From the NCBI GenBank assembly GCA_012961305.1, contig DTZQ01000587.1, positions 1 to 10,269 of the forward strand: a stretch of DNA of 10,269 bases. The letters are read 5' to 3'. This DNA is from Armatimonadota bacterium (GTDB lineage Bacteria; Armatimonadota; UBA10988; DTZQ01). Shown here piece by piece: positions 7,083 through 10,269 of the stretch. The translations under genes were made by a program, and so were the position numbers. A model generated the notes under the pieces. The model searched no databases. It had not been told where the DNA came from and worked only from the letters and a program-made list of their open reading frames with translations. How positions within the stretch are numbered: position 1 is the first letter of the stretch; each line of letters begins with the position of its first letter.

Positions 7083-9092
7083 ATGGAAGCACGTGAGCGC
7101 GACGAACTGGCCGTCAATACCATTCGCTTTCTGGCAGTAGACGCGGTACAGAAAGCCAATTCGGGCCATCCGGGAATGCCCATGGGGGCTGCGACTATGG
7201 TCTATGTGCTGTGGACCCGTTTCCTCAAGCACAATCCCCTCAACCCCACCTGGCCGGACCGGGACCGGTTCGTCCTTTCCGCGGGACACGGTTCTATGCT
7301 GCTGTATTCCCTTCTTTACCTAACGGGCTACGACCTGCCGGAGGAGGAAATTCGGAACTTCCGCCAGTGGGAAAGTCGCACGCCGGGCCATCCCGAGTAC
7401 GACCCGGAATTGGGGGTGGAGACGACGACCGGCCCGCTGGGACAGGGGTTTGGCAATGCGGTGGGCATGGCCATAGCAGAGGCATTCCTGGCCGCCTACT
7501 TCAATCGGCCCGGCCACTCGATAGTCAACCACTATACCTACGTGATAGCCAGCGACGGGGACTTGATGGAGGGAGTGTCTGCGGAGGCGGCCTCACTGGC
7601 GGGCCACCTGCGATTGGGGAAACTCATCTGCCTGTACGACAGCAACGACATCACCATCGAGGGTTCCACCCAGTTGGCGTTCACCGAGGATGTGGGCCGG
7701 CGATTTGAGGCTTACGGCTGGCAGGTCAGCCGGGTGCCGGAGGGCAACGACCCGGAGGCCATTGCCCAGGCGCTGAAGGCCGCGCAGGCGGAGACCCAGC
7801 GTCCCTCCCTCATCATCGTTCGCACCCACCTGGCCTACGGCAGTCCCGGCAAACAGGACGATGCCTCGGCCCACGGAGCCCCGCTGGGCGAGGAGGAGGT
7901 AAGGCGAACCAAACAGAACTTGGGCTGGCCGCTGGAACCGCCGTTTTACGTGCCCCCGGAGGTTTTGGCCTACATGCGTCAGGCCCGGGAGCGCGGAGCA
8001 GCCTGGGAAGCCGAATGGCGGGAGCGGTTTGCGTCCTACGCTGCGGCTTACCCGCACTTGGCCGCGGACTGGGAGCGCATGATGAACCGCGAGTTGCCGG
8101 AGGGCTGGACAGCGCATCTGCCTTCCTTCACCCCTGCCCAGGGGCCCATGGCCACCCGCGATGCCTCCGGCCGAGTGCTCAATGCCCTCGCGCCCCACGT
8201 GCCCTACCTCTTGGGCGGTTCCGCCGATTTGGCCCCTTCCAACAAGACCTATCTGGAGGATTGTGGGGACTTCGCTGCCGAAAACTACGGGGGGCGCAAC
8301 TTCCATTTCGGCATCAGAGAGCACGCCATGGGGGCCATCCTCAACGGCCTAACCCTGCACCGGGGCCTCATTGCCTTCGCCGGAACCTTCCTGGTTTTCT
8401 CTGACTACATGCGCCCCTCCATTCGGATGGCGGCCATGATGAAAATACCCGTCATCTACGTTTTCACCCACGACAGCATTGGCGTAGGCGAGGACGGCCC
8501 TACCCACCAGCCCATTGAGCAGTTGGCGGCCCTGCGGGCCATTCCCCATCTCACGGTCATCCGCCCCGCGGATGCCAACGAAACTGTGATGGCCTGGCGG
8601 GTGGCCTTGGAAAACCGCGACGGGCCGGTGGCCCTGATTCTCAGCCGCCAGAAACTGCCCATCTTAGACCGTACCCATCTGGCCCCAGCGGAGGAACTGG
8701 CGCGGGGGGCGTACATTTTGGCCGAGGCGAAGGGAGGAAAGCCGGAGATTATCCTGATAGCCACCGGCTCTGAGGTTCACCTGGCCCTGGAAGCGGCCTC
8801 GCAGTTGACGAAGGAGGGTTGGGCCGTCCGAGTGGTCAACATGCCCAGTTGGGAACTGTTCGCGGCCCAGCCTCGGGCCTACCGGGAGCAGGTACTGCCG
8901 CCGGAGGTGCCGCTGCGGTTGGCCATTGAAGCGGGAGTGCCCCTGGGCTGGGAGCGGTACGTGGGCGACCGGGGGGAGGTGTTGGGCATCGAACGTTTTG
9001 GGGCCTCTGCACCTGGCTCCGTAGTTATGGAGAAGTTCGGTTTCAGCGCAGAGAACGTGGTCGCCCGGGTGAAAGACCTGCTTACGCGGTAG
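7083..9092 (+). CDS. tkt: Transketolase
   Basis: Cytoplasmic thiamine-diphosphate enzyme that moves two-carbon ketol units between sugar phosphates in the pentose phosphate pathway. Its 669 residues match the usual bacterial length. Seen in order: SGHPGMPMG (H29); LSAGHGSMLLY; the cofactor and metal motif SDGDLMEG (D158-G164) leading to DSND; SAHGAPLG with its conserved His; the second-domain NFHFGIREHAMGAI, in which E413 is the expected cofactor-activating Glu; THDSIGVGEDGPTHQPIEQLA; and SRQKLP for phosphate binding. The C-terminal domain (about 540-669) is complete. No key residue is missing. Possible ribosome-binding sequences are AAGGAGG (7063-7069, 13 bases upstream) and AAGGA (7073-7077, 5 bases upstream). 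It sits between two genes for exported jelly-roll proteins, with repeats on both sides, so it is probably transcribed as its own unit. Confidence 0.97.
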   Translation: MEARERDELAVNTIRFLAVDAVQKANSGHPGMPMGAATMVYVLWTRFLKHNPLNPTWPDRDRFVLSAGHGSMLLYSLLYLTGYDLPEEEIRNFRQWESRTPGHPEYDPELGVETTTGPLGQGFGNAVGMAIAEAFLAAYFNRPGHSIVNHYTYVIASDGDLMEGVSAEAASLAGHLRLGKLICLYDSNDITIEGSTQLAFTEDVGRRFEAYGWQVSRVPEGNDPEAIAQALKAAQAETQRPSLIIVRTHLAYGSPGKQDDASAHGAPLGEEEVRRTKQNLGWPLEPPFYVPPEVLAYMRQARERGAAWEAEWRERFASYAAAYPHLAADWERMMNRELPEGWTAHLPSFTPAQGPMATRDASGRVLNALAPHVPYLLGGSADLAPSNKTYLEDCGDFAAENYGGRNFHFGIREHAMGAILNGLTLHRGLIAFAGTFLVFSDYMRPSIRMAAMMKIPVIYVFTHDSIGVGEDGPTHQPIEQLAALRAIPHLTVIRPADANETVMAWRVALENRDGPVALILSRQKLPILDRTHLAPAEELARGAYILAEAKGGKPEIILIATGSEVHLALEAASQLTKEGWAVRVVNMPSWELFAAQPRAYREQVLPPEVPLRLAIEAGVPLGWERYVGDRGEVLGIERFGASAPGSVVMEKFGFSAENVVARVKDLLTR

Positions 9093-9142
9093 CCATCGCA
9101 CGTATCATGCATCTGGACGATTGGGCAATCTTCACCAGTACC

Positions 9143-9195
9143 GAGTGCTGAGGACTGAGTGCGGAGGGGCTCAGTACTCACGGCTCAGTCCTTTT
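9143..9195 (+). terminator. Probable transketolase terminator built from inverted heptads
   Basis: AGGACTGAG (9151-9159) pairs with CTCAGTCCT (9184-9192) and runs into TTTT (9192-9195), as in an intrinsic terminator, though the loop is long (24 bases). An alternative hairpin, GAGTGCTGAG (9143-9152) with CTCAGTACTC (9170-9179, one G-U), shares bases with it, so the two exclude each other. The whole stretch divides into 7-base units: four starting GAG (9143, 9150, 9157, 9164), then three starting CTCA (9170, 9177, 9184). It begins 51 bases after the transketolase stop and ends about 60 bases before the next gene. Confidence 0.55.
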
Positions 9196-9196
9196 C

Positions 9197-9230
9197 CCAG
9201 TTGCCAAGTGGCCTAATTCCTCAATGGCTT
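9197..9230 (+). repeat. Second copy of the degenerate heptad repeat, upstream of the last gene
   Basis: This aligns without gaps to 7000-7032, starting with CCCAGTT in both. It directly follows the heptad terminator and precedes the ATG at 9254. An in-frame upstream ATG (9224) lies within it, which bears on the start choice of the next gene. No ribosome-binding site precedes that ATG. Confidence 0.45.
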
Positions 9231-9253
9231 CTGAACGACTGAGGGTCAAGGCA

Positions 9254-10269
9254 ATGTGTGTTTTCACGCTCATGTTCTACATGTTGCTAACCGCCGCTGC
9301 GGCGTTGACCGGCGGTGCGGCTGGCGAGGAGGTGCAATCCTTCCTGTTAAATGGCGACTTCGAGAGGGGGACGGGCAATGATGTGCCCGACTGGTCGCGG
9401 AACTTCTATCCCCGTCCCTCCCGGATAGAGGGGGGTGGGATCGGTGACTGCATCAGCCGGTCCGACGCGCGGGCGAGGTCAGGGCGTTGGTCGCTCAGAA
9501 TTGACACCGGCTCCGTCCTGGGAGAGGAAGTGGTTCTCGTTTTCAACGGTGCGGTGAAGCCGGAGGCCACCCGGTTGCGGGGGAAGCGGGTGGTCCTCAC
9601 TGGCTGGCTCTACGTTGAGCCGGGCACCGCCCTGCGGCCCCTCTCCATGCGTTTGCGCATGTTTGGGAGGGAGGCGAAGGGAAAAATCGTCTTCTTAGGG
9701 GACGTGCTGGCCTTGAAGATTCTGGGCCAGCCGGGCCAGTGGGTGCCCTTCCGTGCCGAGGGAAACATTGGGACCGGCGACATTCGCCGCATGGACCTGC
9801 ACTGCGCCATCCGTCCCGATGTGGTGCGCACCGTGCAGTTCATAGACGCTTTGAGGCTGGAGTTGTGGCAGCCGCCGCCGCTGGAACTGCTCTTGCCCCA
9901 CAATGCCCTCTGGCGCGATGAGCCGGTGCTGCCCGTCGAGGTGCGCGTGCACGAGGCGAAGGCGGAGACGGTCCGTTTCGCCCTGCTCACCGCGCAGGGA
10001 ATCTCGGTGGGGCGCTGGACCCGCCCGGCCCGAACGGCCATCTACGGCCTCCCGGGGCCCAAGAGGCGGTTGCCCGAAGGGACTTATCGCCTGCGGGCGA
10101 CGTTGCTCGACGGGGAAGGACGCCCCCTCGCCACCGAGGAAGCGAAGGTCGAACTGGCGGCGAGTCCCTGGGAGGATGCGCCCGAGGTTCGCCTTCAGGC
10201 TTCGGAGGCTCCCCATCGCTCCATTGCGCGGCCCGCCGATTTCCGGGTCCGAGGCCGCGGCGCGCCCAC
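9254..10269 (+). CDS. Exported jelly-roll protein, 5' part only (runs off the window)
   Basis: The frame is open from ATG 9254 to the right edge, giving 338 codons without a stop; the C-terminus is missing. Residues 1-23 form a hydrophobic export signal (MCVFTLMFYMLLTAAAALTG, cleavage near GGAAG). A CBM4_9-like module follows from FLLNGDFERGTG (about 30) to about 200, ending TVQFIDALRLELW, then an Ig-like beta domain with RLPEGTYRLRATLLD. No catalytic domain is visible within the window; by analogy with the gene at 131-3898, one may follow. GAGGG (9241-9245) sits 8 bases before this ATG and decides the start. The alternative in-frame ATG at 9224 would add MASERLRVKA, giving the signal peptide a basic n-region but with no ribosome-binding site. 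Substrate and enzyme class cannot be told. Confidence 0.75.
   Translation, partial: MCVFTLMFYMLLTAAAALTGGAAGEEVQSFLLNGDFERGTGNDVPDWSRNFYPRPSRIEGGGIGDCISRSDARARSGRWSLRIDTGSVLGEEVVLVFNGAVKPEATRLRGKRVVLTGWLYVEPGTALRPLSMRLRMFGREAKGKIVFLGDVLALKILGQPGQWVPFRAEGNIGTGDIRRMDLHCAIRPDVVRTVQFIDALRLELWQPPPLELLLPHNALWRDEPVLPVEVRVHEAKAETVRFALLTAQGISVGRWTRPARTAIYGLPGPKRRLPEGTYRLRATLLDGEGRPLATEEAKVELAASPWEDAPEVRLQASEAPHRSIARPADFRVRGRGAP

Noticed and set aside
9610..10216. Minus-strand open frames at the right end
   Set aside because: The plus strand here encodes a continuous jelly-roll and Ig-like protein with signal peptide; the opposite frames are shadows of it.

Overview
The window is about 10.3 kb of GC-rich bacterial DNA. 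It carries five protein genes, short intergenic gaps (none longer than about 200 bases) and no RNA genes that I can see. The host cannot be named from the sequence alone. The combination of GC-rich codon use, large exported proteins built from CBM4_9-like jelly-roll modules on divergent sugar-hydrolase folds, and short palindromic or heptad repeats in the intergenic gaps suggests a free-living polysaccharide degrader. Armatimonadota, Planctomycetota or Chloroflexota-like lineages are possible, but this is inference.

Layout. Bases 1-28 hold the edge of a dispersed palindromic repeat. On the minus strand, 131-3898 encodes a very large exported protein: signal peptide, two tandem jelly-roll modules, an Ig-like domain, a GH42-like TIM barrel with its trimerisation-type domain, and C-terminal beta domains. 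A strong sigma70-type promoter lies directly upstream of its ATG and implies a nearly leaderless mRNA. Divergently, on the plus strand, come 4048-5070 (a stand-alone Old Yellow Enzyme domain that keeps a 4Fe-4S motif), 5182-6888 (an exported TIM-barrel protein with a jelly-roll module inserted in the barrel), 7083-9092 (transketolase), and from 9254 to the right edge the start of a further exported jelly-roll protein.

How the parts fit. Genes 1, 3 and 5 all carry export signals and CBM4_9-like modules beginning N-P-S-F-E or N-G-D-F-E, so the window looks like part of an accessory region for extracellular glycan binding or breakdown. The flavoenzyme and transketolase are cytoplasmic. Transketolase could process pentoses released outside, but it is a housekeeping enzyme and its placement may be incidental.

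Most notable: the GH42-like protein appears to lack both catalytic glutamates of its family; the flavoenzyme has the Fe-S site of the large dienoyl-CoA reductase type but not the FAD/NAD half; the third gene has a split barrel; and the gaps carry repeats, including an inverted array of seven 7-base units that doubles as the probable transketolase terminator.
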